Under the pieces are notes generated by a model. That model ran no database searches and was not told the origin of the DNA. It saw only the letters and a list, made by a program, of their open reading frames with translations. 32,279 nucleotides of DNA from Sulfurimonas sp. (GTDB lineage Bacteria; Campylobacterota; Campylobacteria; Campylobacterales; Sulfurimonadaceae), in NCBI GenBank assembly GCA_028684815.1, contig JAQUFE010000021.1, positions 1 to 32,279 of the forward strand, read 5' to 3'. Below, piece after piece: positions 14,653 through 22,103 of the stretch (position 1 is the stretch's first letter; every line of letters begins with the position of its first letter). The position numbers were made by a program, and so were the translations under genes.

Positions 14653-15863
14653 AATTCACCCTTTTTTGATGGAATATTAAATTCTACAACATCGCCCTCT
14701 AAAGCTCTTAAAAACTCTACTATCTCATCTATCTGAGCATTTGTTAAGTTCATTCCAAGTTGATGCTTACCCATAAGATGCACAGCCTCTCTTAGTTTTG
14801 CAACTCCACCATTGTGAAAGTAAGGAGAGGTTTTTGTGACATTTCTAAGCATTGGAACACGAAAAAGTCTCTGCCCATCTTTTCCCATAAATCCACCCCT
14901 GTTTTCAAAAGGAAAAGGATGGTACATCTTAGCATTGAAGTCAAAGGTAGCTACTTCTCGCCCTTTTTGGGACTCGTTAAATGAGTTTGTAACATCTACT
15001 ACTGAGTTATAATCTCTTAGTGGAAACTTCTGAATACTCTGTCCACCAACGCTCACACCAGTGTGACAGCCCTTGCATCCAAAGTTTAAAAAGTGTGCTA
15101 AGCCTTTTTTTGCTTCTTTATTCATAGCATCATTATCGCCATCTAAAAATCTATCATAATCGCCTCTAGTTATGAGAGTTTTAAGAAAAGCTGCGATGGC
15201 ATCTTCTATATTTTTAAAATTTACTTCGCCATAAATATCTTCAAACCTTTTCATATAGCTCGCATCTAGGCTCAATCTCTCCACCGCTTCATCTGCTGAT
15301 AAATTCATCTGCGACGCATCTTTTATGGAGAGTCCAACTTGTTCCTCAACACTCTTAACATTTCCACTCCATGTTTGGTACTTCGCTAAAGCTGCATTTA
15401 GAGTTGTTAGAGTATTTAGATGAAAGGGATTTTCTCTGCCTCCATCTCCTATGGATGTCTCAAACCTATCAGTTGCACTCTGATCTGATAGATGGCAAAC
15501 GACGCAGTCTGTTTTGTCATTAGCTTTAGAAGTTAGTGCATCTAGATAGATATTTTTATCTTTTAAATCTTTGCTTATTACATGACAAGATGCACAACTA
15601 ATATCACTGTTCTTTGAGAGTTTTTTTTCAAAGTACAAGTCACGCCCTAGTTCAACTTTTTCTCTAAAAAGATTTTCTTTATCTGTTTTTAAAAGTTTTA
15701 AAAGCCCTTCATAAGTCTCTGGAGTACTTGACATATCTCGTGAGAGTGCTGCAACTCTAAGTGCATCATCGCTAAATATTCGTTTTTCTTTTGTAGGCAG
15801 AAGTAGAGAAACGCTAAAAAGTAGAAGTACTATAAAAACAAAAGCACCTATAAAAAATCTCAT
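14649..15863 (-). CDS. tri-haem cytochrome c peroxidase/MauG-family protein
   Basis: The 404-aa protein has one N-terminal membrane anchor (residues 5-22) and three CxxCH sites: C90ASCH, C120VVCH and C263KGCH. The first and third match the two haems of bacterial cytochrome c peroxidases, and the second sits in an insertion. The family signature FRVPMLRNVTKTSPYFHNGG is clear near residue 340. Bacterial relatives reduce H2O2 in the periplasm; MauG-like members oxidise protein side chains. The ATG at 15863 has GAGGAG 7 bases upstream and gives a clean signal anchor. A frame extending to 15938 adds a charged leader and would start upstream of the predicted promoter start, so it is rejected. Confidence 0.88.
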   Translation of the reverse strand: MRFFIGAFVFIVLLLFSVSLLLPTKEKRIFSDDALRVAALSRDMSSTPETYEGLLKLLKTDKENLFREKVELGRDLYFEKKLSKNSDISCASCHVISKDLKDKNIYLDALTSKANDKTDCVVCHLSDQSATDRFETSIGDGGRENPFHLNTLTTLNAALAKYQTWSGNVKSVEEQVGLSIKDASQMNLSADEAVERLSLDASYMKRFEDIYGEVNFKNIEDAIAAFLKTLITRGDYDRFLDGDNDAMNKEAKKGLAHFLNFGCKGCHTGVSVGGQSIQKFPLRDYNSVVDVTNSFNESQKGREVATFDFNAKMYHPFPFENRGGFMGKDGQRLFRVPMLRNVTKTSPYFHNGGVAKLREAVHLMGKHQLGMNLTNAQIDEIVEFLRALEGDVVEFNIPSKKGEL

Positions 15864-16176
15864 TTTGCATCTCCTCTTATTTTTTTTACTTATAGTATAC
15901 GATAAATGGAAAAAGATATTATTGTTTCTCATCAACACAAGAAATTTGTTTGCTAACTAAGACTACTCTAAACAAAGAGTAAAAATAGTTGATAAGAGAG
16001 TACTTATTTTATACAAAAGATAAATTATAGGTAAAAATAACGAAAACTGATATCGTCATAATGAAATATAAAGATTTTACACATATAATTGCTATACTAC
16101 GAAGCACTCTAGATGGGCATTGCTTAAAATTAAGTTCGTAAGTTCGGCAAAAAAAGTTTTAATAATAGGAAGAGAA
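15864..16176. other. 313-bp divergent intergenic region
   Basis: The region separates the cytochrome peroxidase operon (minus) from the TrpD2-like gene (plus). Toward the minus side it holds an FNR-like promoter (15894-15935, listed separately). Toward the plus side, TATAAT at 16084-16089 and TATACT at 16093-16098 are candidate -10 boxes without a clear -35, as is common in this phylum. A 6-bp hairpin TACTCT/AGAGTA lies at 15964-15981. I see no small gene in it. Confidence 0.6.
15894..15935 (-). promoter_or_regulatory. FNR-type class II promoter for the cytochrome peroxidase operon
   Basis: The minus strand reads TTGATGAGAAACAA (15922-15935), one mismatch to TTGAT-N4-ATCAA. A -10-like TATACT lies at 15894-15899, centred 32 bp from the site centre. 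The predicted start near 15887 leaves a 24-nt leader that contains the GAGGAG ribosome-binding site. Confidence 0.68.
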
Positions 16177-17070
16177 ATGGATTTTTTTAAATACATACAT
16201 GCGGTTGGGACGGGAGTTAAAGGTAACAGAGACCTCAGTTTTGATGAGTCAAAAGATATGATGAAGAAGATGCTAGAGCGTAGTGTTCCAAATGAGCAGA
16301 TAGCTGCTTTTCTTTTGGGATGGAGGCTCAAACCTGAAACAACTACAGAGTTTAGAGGCGTGGTTGAGGCTTGTGATGCTTATATTAAAAAAAGCACAGT
16401 TGAAAACTCTTTAGAACTAGGTTATCCCTTTGACGGAAAGGTGAACAATCCTTATATCTTTCCGCTTGTTGCAAAGGTTTTAGAAGACTCAAATCTAAAC
16501 CTCATACTTATAGGAGACAAGCTAACTCCAGCAAAAGGTGGAATCACGCTAAAAAATATCTGTACAAATATATCTCTTAATAAAAATGCTCACTACTTTG
16601 ATAGAGCTAAGTTTTTTAAAGAGATGAGTAACTTAACTGATATTCGTATGAATTTAGGGCTTCGTACAGGATTAAACACTATAGAAAAACTTCCAAATGT
16701 GGCAAATAGTGAGTACGCAATAACTGGTGTCTTTCATAAACCTTTTGTTCAAAAGTATGTAGAAGTCTACTCAGATAAGTACAAAAGATTTGCACTTATT
16801 CAAGGAAATGAGGGAACTCCTGAACTCTTTAGCAAAGGGAGACTTTGGATTTGCAACAAAGGAGATATTGAGGAGATTATCGTAGATCCAGAATATTACG
16901 GCATCAACTACACAAAATCATGGGATGCCATAACATTAGAAGAGTCCTTGCAACAAGTAGAAAACCCATCAGATGAGTTTATGAAGCTCGCAAAACTAAA
17001 TGCAGCTCTCTATCTTTTTGTTACACAAAAAGCCTCAAGCATCGATGAGGGCTGGGAGATGTTAAAGTAG
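16177..17070 (+). CDS. TrpD2/YbiB-like glycosyltransferase-family-3 protein
   Basis: The 297-aa protein resembles anthranilate phosphoribosyltransferase: a helical N-terminal part (SFDESKDMMKKML, VPNEQIAAFLLGWRLK) and a larger alpha/beta domain. The usual GTGGD phosphoribosyl-binding loop is not conserved (IGDKLTPAKGG at the corresponding place), which argues against true TrpD activity. The YbiB/TrpD2 branch has been reported to bind nucleic acid rather than make tryptophan. No trp genes are nearby. The start at 16177 follows AGGAAGAG; a longer frame from 16120 lacks a ribosome-binding site. It is followed after 1 bp by the MFS gene. Confidence 0.72.
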   Translation: MDFFKYIHAVGTGVKGNRDLSFDESKDMMKKMLERSVPNEQIAAFLLGWRLKPETTTEFRGVVEACDAYIKKSTVENSLELGYPFDGKVNNPYIFPLVAKVLEDSNLNLILIGDKLTPAKGGITLKNICTNISLNKNAHYFDRAKFFKEMSNLTDIRMNLGLRTGLNTIEKLPNVANSEYAITGVFHKPFVQKYVEVYSDKYKRFALIQGNEGTPELFSKGRLWICNKGDIEEIIVDPEYYGINYTKSWDAITLEESLQQVENPSDEFMKLAKLNAALYLFVTQKASSIDEGWEMLK

Positions 17071-17071
17071 T

Positions 17072-18277
17072 ATGGATAAATTCTCAAACCATATAAGAAA
17101 TATCTTGCATGGTTTTTTTCTAACTATTGGGACTACTATCGCTGAGCCTTCGACAATCTTGCCACTCATCGTAAATCACTTCGGTGGAAGTTCTATGCTT
17201 GTTGGTTTTTTTGCAGCTCTCTTGCGTGGTGGAGCAGTTGTTGTTCAACTCTTTGCTGCATTTCAAGCTCAAAGCTACAAGCTTATGTTGCCATACATGA
17301 GGCGAGTCTTTTTTATCCGATTTTTAGCATGGTTTTTTATTGGTGTGGCTATTGTGGTCTTTGGCGAAGATAGTCCAAACCTTACTCTTTTTTGTATAGG
17401 TTTAGGTTTATTTTTATTCTCTTTTAGTGCTGGCTTTGGAGCTATTTATTTTAAAGATATCATCGCAAAGATATTCTCTCATAAGTTTCGTGGAAAGACC
17501 ATGGCTTATAGACAGTTTTTTAGTGGAGCTGGCGGACTTCTTAGCGGCGCTTTAGCTGGTTGGATTATTCACGCTTTTGAAGCACCATATAGCTATGGTT
17601 ATCTCTTTATCATTAGCTCTTTTATTATGGGGCTTGGCTATATCTCATTTGGGACTATTGATGAGCCGATAAAAGAAGAAGTGACAAAAAGAGAGAACTC
17701 ATTTAAGAAATTTTTACACAACTCATGGCTTACTCTAAAAGAAGATAAAGATTTACAAATCCAACTAAAAACCTTTCTCTTAGCCTATGCCTATCTTATA
17801 GCACTTCCTTTTATTATCCTAGATGCCCAAACAAAAATAGAGCTTGATGGCGTGGCTATTGGTAGTTTGATAACGACTCAGATGATAGGCGCTATGCTTA
17901 GTAATTTTTTGTGGGGAAAACTTAGCGGCAAGGGTAAAAACAAACTGACTGCAAATATCTCTATTGTGATGCAAATTATTGCCATTCTTATGGCTTTTGT
18001 AGCATCTTCTATTTATGAATACGCTTTTATATTTTTTCTCATAGGTGCTGCACTTGATGGAAACCGAATAGCATCTGGGAACCTAATACTCTCCATAGCT
18101 CCAGCCCAAAAGCGACCAACCTATGTAGCCATCCAGATAAATGTTGTCTCATTTGGACTTTTTTTCTCCATACTAGGAGGAGCGATTTTACACTTCTTTA
18201 GCTACACAGTTCTCTACAGCGTAGCATCTGCTATGCTCTTTATCTCACTCTACTACTCTTTTAAGCTAAAGGATTAG
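17072..18277 (+). CDS. major facilitator superfamily transporter
   Basis: The 401-aa integral membrane protein has about 12 helices in two halves, with a charged central loop around residues 195-225 (DEPIKEEVTKRENSFKK). The loop HKFRGKTMAYRQ after the fourth or fifth helix is a variant of the MFS motif. The substrate cannot be read from the sequence, and it does not look like a nitrate/nitrite (NarK) porter. It begins 1 bp after the TrpD2-like gene, so the pair is likely one transcript. Downstream lies the second copy of the structured repeat. Confidence 0.85.
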   Translation: MDKFSNHIRNILHGFFLTIGTTIAEPSTILPLIVNHFGGSSMLVGFFAALLRGGAVVVQLFAAFQAQSYKLMLPYMRRVFFIRFLAWFFIGVAIVVFGEDSPNLTLFCIGLGLFLFSFSAGFGAIYFKDIIAKIFSHKFRGKTMAYRQFFSGAGGLLSGALAGWIIHAFEAPYSYGYLFIISSFIMGLGYISFGTIDEPIKEEVTKRENSFKKFLHNSWLTLKEDKDLQIQLKTFLLAYAYLIALPFIILDAQTKIELDGVAIGSLITTQMIGAMLSNFLWGKLSGKGKNKLTANISIVMQIIAILMAFVASSIYEYAFIFFLIGAALDGNRIASGNLILSIAPAQKRPTYVAIQINVVSFGLFFSILGGAILHFFSYTVLYSVASAMLFISLYYSFKLKD

Positions 18278-18309
18278 CTATATTTTGAAAGGCTTTGAAG
18301 CATTAAGCG

Positions 18310-18377
18310 ACTCACAAGCCATCTGCAAGGTTAATCGTGGAGAATGCCACGGGTTAGCATTCCTAAAAACCTCACTT
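18310..18377. repeat. structured dispersed repeat (nested hairpin), copy 2
   Basis: This is related to 1320-1390: ACTCACAAGC, GGTTAATCGTGGAGAA and TTCCTAAAAACCTC align with it. The outer stem is AGGTT (18328-18332) with AACCT (18368-18372); the inner stem is GAATGC with GCATTC. The inner stem is longer than in copy 1 and differs by a compensatory base pair. It lies in the gap between the convergent MFS and 125-aa genes. Confidence 0.65.
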
Positions 18378-18419
18378 CTAAAAAGAGATGCGTGGTTTTA
18401 AAGTTGGCAAACCTTTTTC

Positions 18420-18797
18420 TTAGATGCCATAAAAGCTTCTTAGAAACTCTCTTTCTCTCTCATTTTCAATAAAGATTTTTACTATTGTTTGGTTATTTTC
18501 ACCTAAGATAAAAAGCTCATTTGCCTCTACTCTTAGATGAGTTTTACCCCATGTTTTATCAAGTTCATCTAAGCGATGAAGTACTTCTGCTGCACTTGGT
18601 TTTTCTTTTTCACCTGTTTGAGTGTTGTTGATGGTTAGTCCACCTATTCTTTTTTCTAACTGATACGGACTATAAACCTTGATAGCTTTATAGATTCTCT
18701 CTTCTTTATAATCAGGTGTAGCCCTTTGCATAGCAATATATCCTAGGGCTAGAAACCCAAAAAGTAGTCCAAAGATTAGTCCTTTTTTTATGCTCAT
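18420..18797 (-). CDS. 125-aa single-anchor protein of unknown function
   Basis: The product starts MSIKKGLIFGLLFGFLALGY, a single N-terminal membrane anchor, followed by about 100 soluble residues without cysteines or a known motif (PSAAEVLHRLDELDKTWGK is the most regular part). The start at 18797 overlaps the met8-like stop as ATGA, and GGAGAAG sits at the right distance just upstream. A frame starting four codons earlier would place that ribosome-binding site inside the gene, so the shorter form is chosen. Coupling to the sirohaem enzyme suggests a role in d1 or sirohaem synthesis, but that is only context. Confidence 0.78.
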   Translation of the reverse strand: MSIKKGLIFGLLFGFLALGYIAMQRATPDYKEERIYKAIKVYSPYQLEKRIGGLTINNTQTGEKEKPSAAEVLHRLDELDKTWGKTHLRVEANELFILGENNQTIVKIFIENEREREFLRSFYGI

Positions 18798-19363
18798 ATT
18801 CTTCTCCATGATTTAATATAATTTTTTGCTCTATCTTTAAGCATGTTCATTCTCTCTTTTCCTTTTGGAAGTGTAGCACGGAGTTCTTTCATCTCTTGTA
18901 AAAACTCACCCATATCTTTTGGAAGGATACTCTCCAAATAGATTTTCAGCTGCTTTGTAAATGCTGGTGAAGAGCCATTTGTAGAGATAGCTAGAGTTAA
19001 GTCACCCTGCTTTATATAAGAGGCAAAAGTGAAGTCACAATGCTCTAAACTATCAACGCTATTACAAAGACATTTGTAACCTTTTGACTCTTCATATATC
19101 TCTTTTGCAAGAACAATATCATCTATAGCAATAATGACAATATCATACTCTTTTATATCGCCTAGATTGTATGTTTTTTGCTGATATGAGATAGATTTTT
19201 CCTCTATAAGTCCAAGCATTTCATCACAAAACCCTTGGGCTATAATGTGGATATTTTTTGTAAAATCCAAGAGATGCACAAGCTTACTATAGGCAATGGC
19301 TCCGCCACCTATTATAAGTATTTGTTTTGTATTTAGATTTAAAAAGGCTGGAAAGTAAGACAT
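18794..19363 (-). CDS. precorrin-2 dehydrogenase/sirohydrochlorin ferrochelatase (Met8/CysG-N type)
   Basis: The 189-aa protein has an N-terminal Rossmann motif (ILIIGGGAIAYSK), the NSVDSLEHCDFTFAS block and LAISTNGSSPAFTKQLK, all characteristic of the Met8p/SirC/CysG N-terminal family. It oxidises precorrin-2 to sirohydrochlorin with NAD and, in bifunctional members, inserts iron to give sirohaem. It complements the stand-alone SUMT (nirE) at 4.4 kb and feeds NirDL, encoded divergently. The predicted start of transcription is only about 19 nt before the ATG, from a TATGAT at 19389-19394 under a perfect FNR palindrome. Whether it has both activities cannot be told from sequence. Confidence 0.9.
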   Translation of the reverse strand: MSYFPAFLNLNTKQILIIGGGAIAYSKLVHLLDFTKNIHIIAQGFCDEMLGLIEEKSISYQQKTYNLGDIKEYDIVIIAIDDIVLAKEIYEESKGYKCLCNSVDSLEHCDFTFASYIKQGDLTLAISTNGSSPAFTKQLKIYLESILPKDMGEFLQEMKELRATLPKGKERMNMLKDRAKNYIKSWRRI

Positions 19364-19388
19364 ATATCTCTTTTATAATGTTTGCAAC

Positions 19389-19459
19389 ATCATAGCATAA
19401 TAGGCAAAATGACAAACTTGATGTACATCAACCATTATTAATATAGATTATCTTACAAT
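19389..19459. promoter_or_regulatory. divergent FNR-type promoter pair for met8-like and nirDL
   Basis: One perfect palindrome, TTGATGTACATCAA (19418-19431), sits between the divergent genes. Toward nirDL, TACAAT at 19454-19459 is centred 32 bp away, with a predicted start near 19466. Toward met8, TATGAT at 19389-19394 (minus strand) is centred 33 bp away, with a start near 19382. A single bound activator could switch on both halves of this d1 locus. Confidence 0.78.
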
Positions 19460-19491
19460 CTTCAGATAAAATAATAACAAAGAACATAAAA

Positions 19492-20499
19492 ATGACAGAT
19501 GAAATCCTCTCTAGAATACAAAAAAAGTTTCCACTTGTTGCTAAACCTTTTGAGGTTATAGCTGATGAATTAGGTATAAGTGAAGATGAAGTCCTCACAA
19601 TATTACAAGAGCAAAAAAAGAAAAATATTATCCGCCAAACTTCGGCTATATTTGACACTAAAAGACTCGGATACAAGTCATCTTTAGTGGCTTTTAAAAT
19701 TCCAAAAGAGAAGATTAGCGCTGCTGTAAAGATTATAAACTCACATCCTGGCATCTCTCACAACTATGAGAGAAATCATGATTTTAACATCTGGTTTACA
19801 CTAGCCGTTCCACCACACTCTAAGCTTGGTCTTGATGGTACAGTTTCACTTTTAGCAAAACTTACAGATGCTGATGAATTTATAATGTTACCAACTCTAA
19901 AACTCTTTAAAATCAATGTCAAACTAGACACAACTGGCAAAGATGAGAAGAAAGAAGAGGTAAAAAAAGTTGTTCATACTGAGATAGAGATGACTCCACT
20001 ACATCACGCAATAGTAAGAGCCGCACAGTATGACATAGAGATGGTAAGCGAACCATTCAAGAAGATGATAGACGAGCTTGGCATCGATTATGATAAGTTT
20101 TTCTCAATCCTAAAAGAACTTCAAGAAGCTGGAATTATGAGAAGATTTGCTTCTATCTTAAACCATAGAAAAGCTGGCTTCAATGCTAATGCCATGGTTG
20201 TTTGGGATGTTGATGAAGACAATGGCGAAGCCATTGGTGCAGCAGCGGCCGCGTTTAGTGCAGTTAGCCACTGCTATCTTCGTCCAAAATATCCAAACTG
20301 GCCATATAACTTATTTACTATGGTTCATGGAAAGACAAAAGAAGAAACAGACTCTATCATCGCTGAGATGGCAAAAGAGATAGAGTCAAAATCACACATG
20401 CCACTCTATAGCTCAAGAGAGTTTAAAAAAGTTCGTATCGAATACTTTACTAAAGATATGGACGAGTGGGAAGAAAAATATCAAGAGGAAAAAGCATAA
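19492..20499 (+). CDS. nirDL: fused sirohaem decarboxylase NirDL
   Basis: The 335-aa protein consists of two Lrp/AsnC-like halves in tandem (about residues 1-145 and 165-325), each a winged helix plus a RAM-like domain. This is the NirD-NirL fusion that removes two carboxyl groups from sirohaem to give 12,18-didecarboxysirohaem, the substrate of NirJ. The family motifs are clear: NYERNHDFNIWFTL in the first half and SHCYLRPKYPNWPYNLFTM in the second. It is not a transcription factor, despite the HTH-like N-termini. Separate NirG/NirH partners are not seen in the window. The ATG has only a weak ribosome-binding site. It heads a five-gene operon, and its stop shares one base with the next start. 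Confidence 0.94.
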   Translation: MTDEILSRIQKKFPLVAKPFEVIADELGISEDEVLTILQEQKKKNIIRQTSAIFDTKRLGYKSSLVAFKIPKEKISAAVKIINSHPGISHNYERNHDFNIWFTLAVPPHSKLGLDGTVSLLAKLTDADEFIMLPTLKLFKINVKLDTTGKDEKKEEVKKVVHTEIEMTPLHHAIVRAAQYDIEMVSEPFKKMIDELGIDYDKFFSILKELQEAGIMRRFASILNHRKAGFNANAMVVWDVDEDNGEAIGAAAAAFSAVSHCYLRPKYPNWPYNLFTMVHGKTKEETDSIIAEMAKEIESKSHMPLYSSREFKKVRIEYFTKDMDEWEEKYQEEKA

Positions 20500-20888
20500 T
20501 GGAATTATTTTTTGAACTAGAAGTTGTTTATATTGTCATTGGTATCTTTATTCTTAGTGTAACAGCAGTTGTCACAACAAGAGAGTTTATGCCAAAAGTT
20601 GCATTTATGCGAGGAATGTTAAGCGTTGGCTCAATCTTAATTATCATGATATTAGCACACTATTTTATGACTACTTCTCGTATGGATGGTGTTCAAGCTA
20701 TCTTTAATGATGGAGAAACTATTATTTGTGAAAACAAGATGCAAAGAAGCATATCAAGATCAGTTTTAATCTCAAAAGAGCTGGGATGGAGATTAGAAGA
20801 TAATAAATTCAAAAACGATGACTATGAGAGAGACTTTCATAGCTCAAGATGCATAGAATTTGATGGCATAGAACCAGAAGTACAATGA
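20499..20888 (+). CDS. 129-aa membrane protein downstream of nirDL
   Basis: There are two predicted helices (about residues 8-25 and 38-56), then a soluble tail of about 70 residues with two cysteines (CENKM, SSRCIEF). The ATG overlaps the nirDL stop as TAATG, with GAGG 9 bases upstream. The longer frame starting at 20466 inside nirDL is less likely. The family is not recognised. It is the first of three consecutive small membrane-protein genes, all joined by ATGA or similar overlaps. Confidence 0.82.
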   Translation: MELFFELEVVYIVIGIFILSVTAVVTTREFMPKVAFMRGMLSVGSILIIMILAHYFMTTSRMDGVQAIFNDGETIICENKMQRSISRSVLISKELGWRLEDNKFKNDDYERDFHSSRCIEFDGIEPEVQ

Positions 20889-21046
20889 GAGAGATACTAA
20901 AACGCTACTCTATGGCACTTATGTTTCTCTTCTTAGTTATTGTCTTAATGATAGCAGGGACTATGGGTGTTATGAAGTTTGGCGATAAAATGATAAGAGA
21001 CACAGGTCTTGAGATGAAACCACGAGGAGAGAGTTTAAACAGATGA
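20885..21046 (+). CDS. 53-aa single-pass membrane protein
   Basis: This small gene fits exactly between its neighbours, with ATGA overlaps at both ends (20885-20888 and 21043-21046). The product begins MREILKRYSM, has one helix (about residues 11-31, ALMFLFLVIVLMIAGTMGVM) and a short polar tail ending ESLNR. Both overlaps make it very likely translated. The family is not recognised. Its size and topology resemble small subunits of respiratory complexes, but there is no sequence match to support that. Confidence 0.8.
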   Translation: MREILKRYSMALMFLFLVIVLMIAGTMGVMKFGDKMIRDTGLEMKPRGESLNR

Positions 21047-21336
21047 GTTTAAGTATTATTTTAACTGTTGGAGTAGTTTTAAGCATAATCTTTCATTTCA
21101 TAGGTGTTTATGCTGGTGCAAAAAAGATTGTTTGGTTAGCTATAGTTCTTATCTGGGGAGCAGCTATAAACATAGCTATGAGTGAGATTAAACCATCTGG
21201 CTACAAAGCGATAGAGAAGATGAAAGGTCAATATAGCGACACAGATGCCCTTATAAAAGAAGCAGGAGAGAAAATCTCGGTTTATGAACTTGTCCTTATC
21301 AAAAATAGCTACGCTATAAACCATCCTAAGAGATGA
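21043..21336 (+). CDS. 97-aa membrane protein
   Basis: There are two predicted helices (about residues 4-24 and 29-46), then a polar, helix-prone tail with no cysteines. It is joined to the gene before it by ATGA and to the Rossmann-fold gene after it by a 4-bp ATGA overlap at 21333. With its two predecessors it forms a conserved-looking block of small membrane proteins tied to nirDL. The function is unknown. Confidence 0.8.
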   Translation: MSLSIILTVGVVLSIIFHFIGVYAGAKKIVWLAIVLIWGAAINIAMSEIKPSGYKAIEKMKGQYSDTDALIKEAGEKISVYELVLIKNSYAINHPKR

Positions 21337-22022
21337 GAAAAACCATAGGCATTGTTGGCTGTGGATGGCTTGGGAAAAACCTCAGCCAACAGCTAAGTGA
21401 CTCTTTTGATGTTGAGTGCTATAAGAGAGCCACTACAGATGCAAAGCCTTCATTTTGGCAAAGAGATATCATTATTATCGCTATAAATACAAAAGATAAC
21501 TACCTACAATCTCTGAAAAAATTCTCTAAACTTATATCAGATAAAGCTAGCATTATCCTTATGAGTTCTACCTCTGTTTATAGAGAGTTTGACAAAGAGA
21601 TTGATGAGAATTCCATCATAACTAAGATAACTCTTCAAAGAGAAGCTGAGATGCTGATGGAAGATTTAAACAAAAATCTTATAATCTTGCGTCTTGGTGG
21701 CTTGATGGGTGAAGATAGGATTTCAGGCAGATGGAAGAGTGCATCTTCATTTTCTGACTCCTTTGTCAACTACATACATAGAGATGATGTTATTGCTATC
21801 ACAAAAGAGTTGATAGTTCATGGTATTTCTAGTGGCATCTACAATCTCGTAGCGCCTCTGCATCCACTAAGATCAGATGTTCATAAGAAAAATTCTAAGG
21901 TTTTTGGTTTTGAGCTAGGTACATTTGAGGGTAAAAGTAATCGCACGGTAAACTCACAAAAGATTATAGATGAGCTAAACTATACTTTTTTAAATCCAGA
22001 CCCACTAAAGTTTTGGGACTGA
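21333..22022 (+). CDS. YeeZ-like NAD(P)-binding Rossmann protein
   Basis: The 229-aa protein begins RKTIGIVGCGWLGKNLSQQL, a dinucleotide-binding motif, followed by SSTSVY and LRLGGLMGEDR, the pattern of the atypical short-chain dehydrogenase YeeZ (NAD-dependent epimerase-like) family. The substrate is unknown. It is the last gene of the nirDL operon. Downstream to the convergent gene at 22104 there is an 81-bp AT-rich gap with no clear terminator. Confidence 0.82.
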   Translation: MRKTIGIVGCGWLGKNLSQQLSDSFDVECYKRATTDAKPSFWQRDIIIIAINTKDNYLQSLKKFSKLISDKASIILMSSTSVYREFDKEIDENSIITKITLQREAEMLMEDLNKNLIILRLGGLMGEDRISGRWKSASSFSDSFVNYIHRDDVIAITKELIVHGISSGIYNLVAPLHPLRSDVHKKNSKVFGFELGTFEGKSNRTVNSQKIIDELNYTFLNPDPLKFWD

Positions 22023-22103
22023 GGATTTTAAACTCCACGAAACCCCAAATAAATTTGTAATTTGTGTAGTTAAAAGTTGTTTACCTCGAACAATTTTTTG
22101 AAA

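Noticed and set aside
15864-15938. 25-residue extension of the cytochrome peroxidase-like protein
   Set aside because: It would place a charged leader before the membrane anchor and begin upstream of the predicted transcript start. GAGGAG supports the ATG at 15863.
16177-17070. Tryptophan biosynthesis trpD
   Set aside because: The GTGGD phosphoribosyl-binding motif is missing and there are no trp genes around it, so it fits the TrpD2/YbiB branch better.
18310-18377. Integron attC site
   Set aside because: GGTTAG and the nested stem recall attC, but the conserved core and length do not fit, and there is no integrase or gene-cassette pattern.
19492-20499. Lrp/AsnC transcriptional regulator
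   Set aside because: It has two winged-helix halves, but carries the sirohaem decarboxylase motifs (YERNHDFN, RPKYPNWPYNLF) and sits with sirohaem genes.
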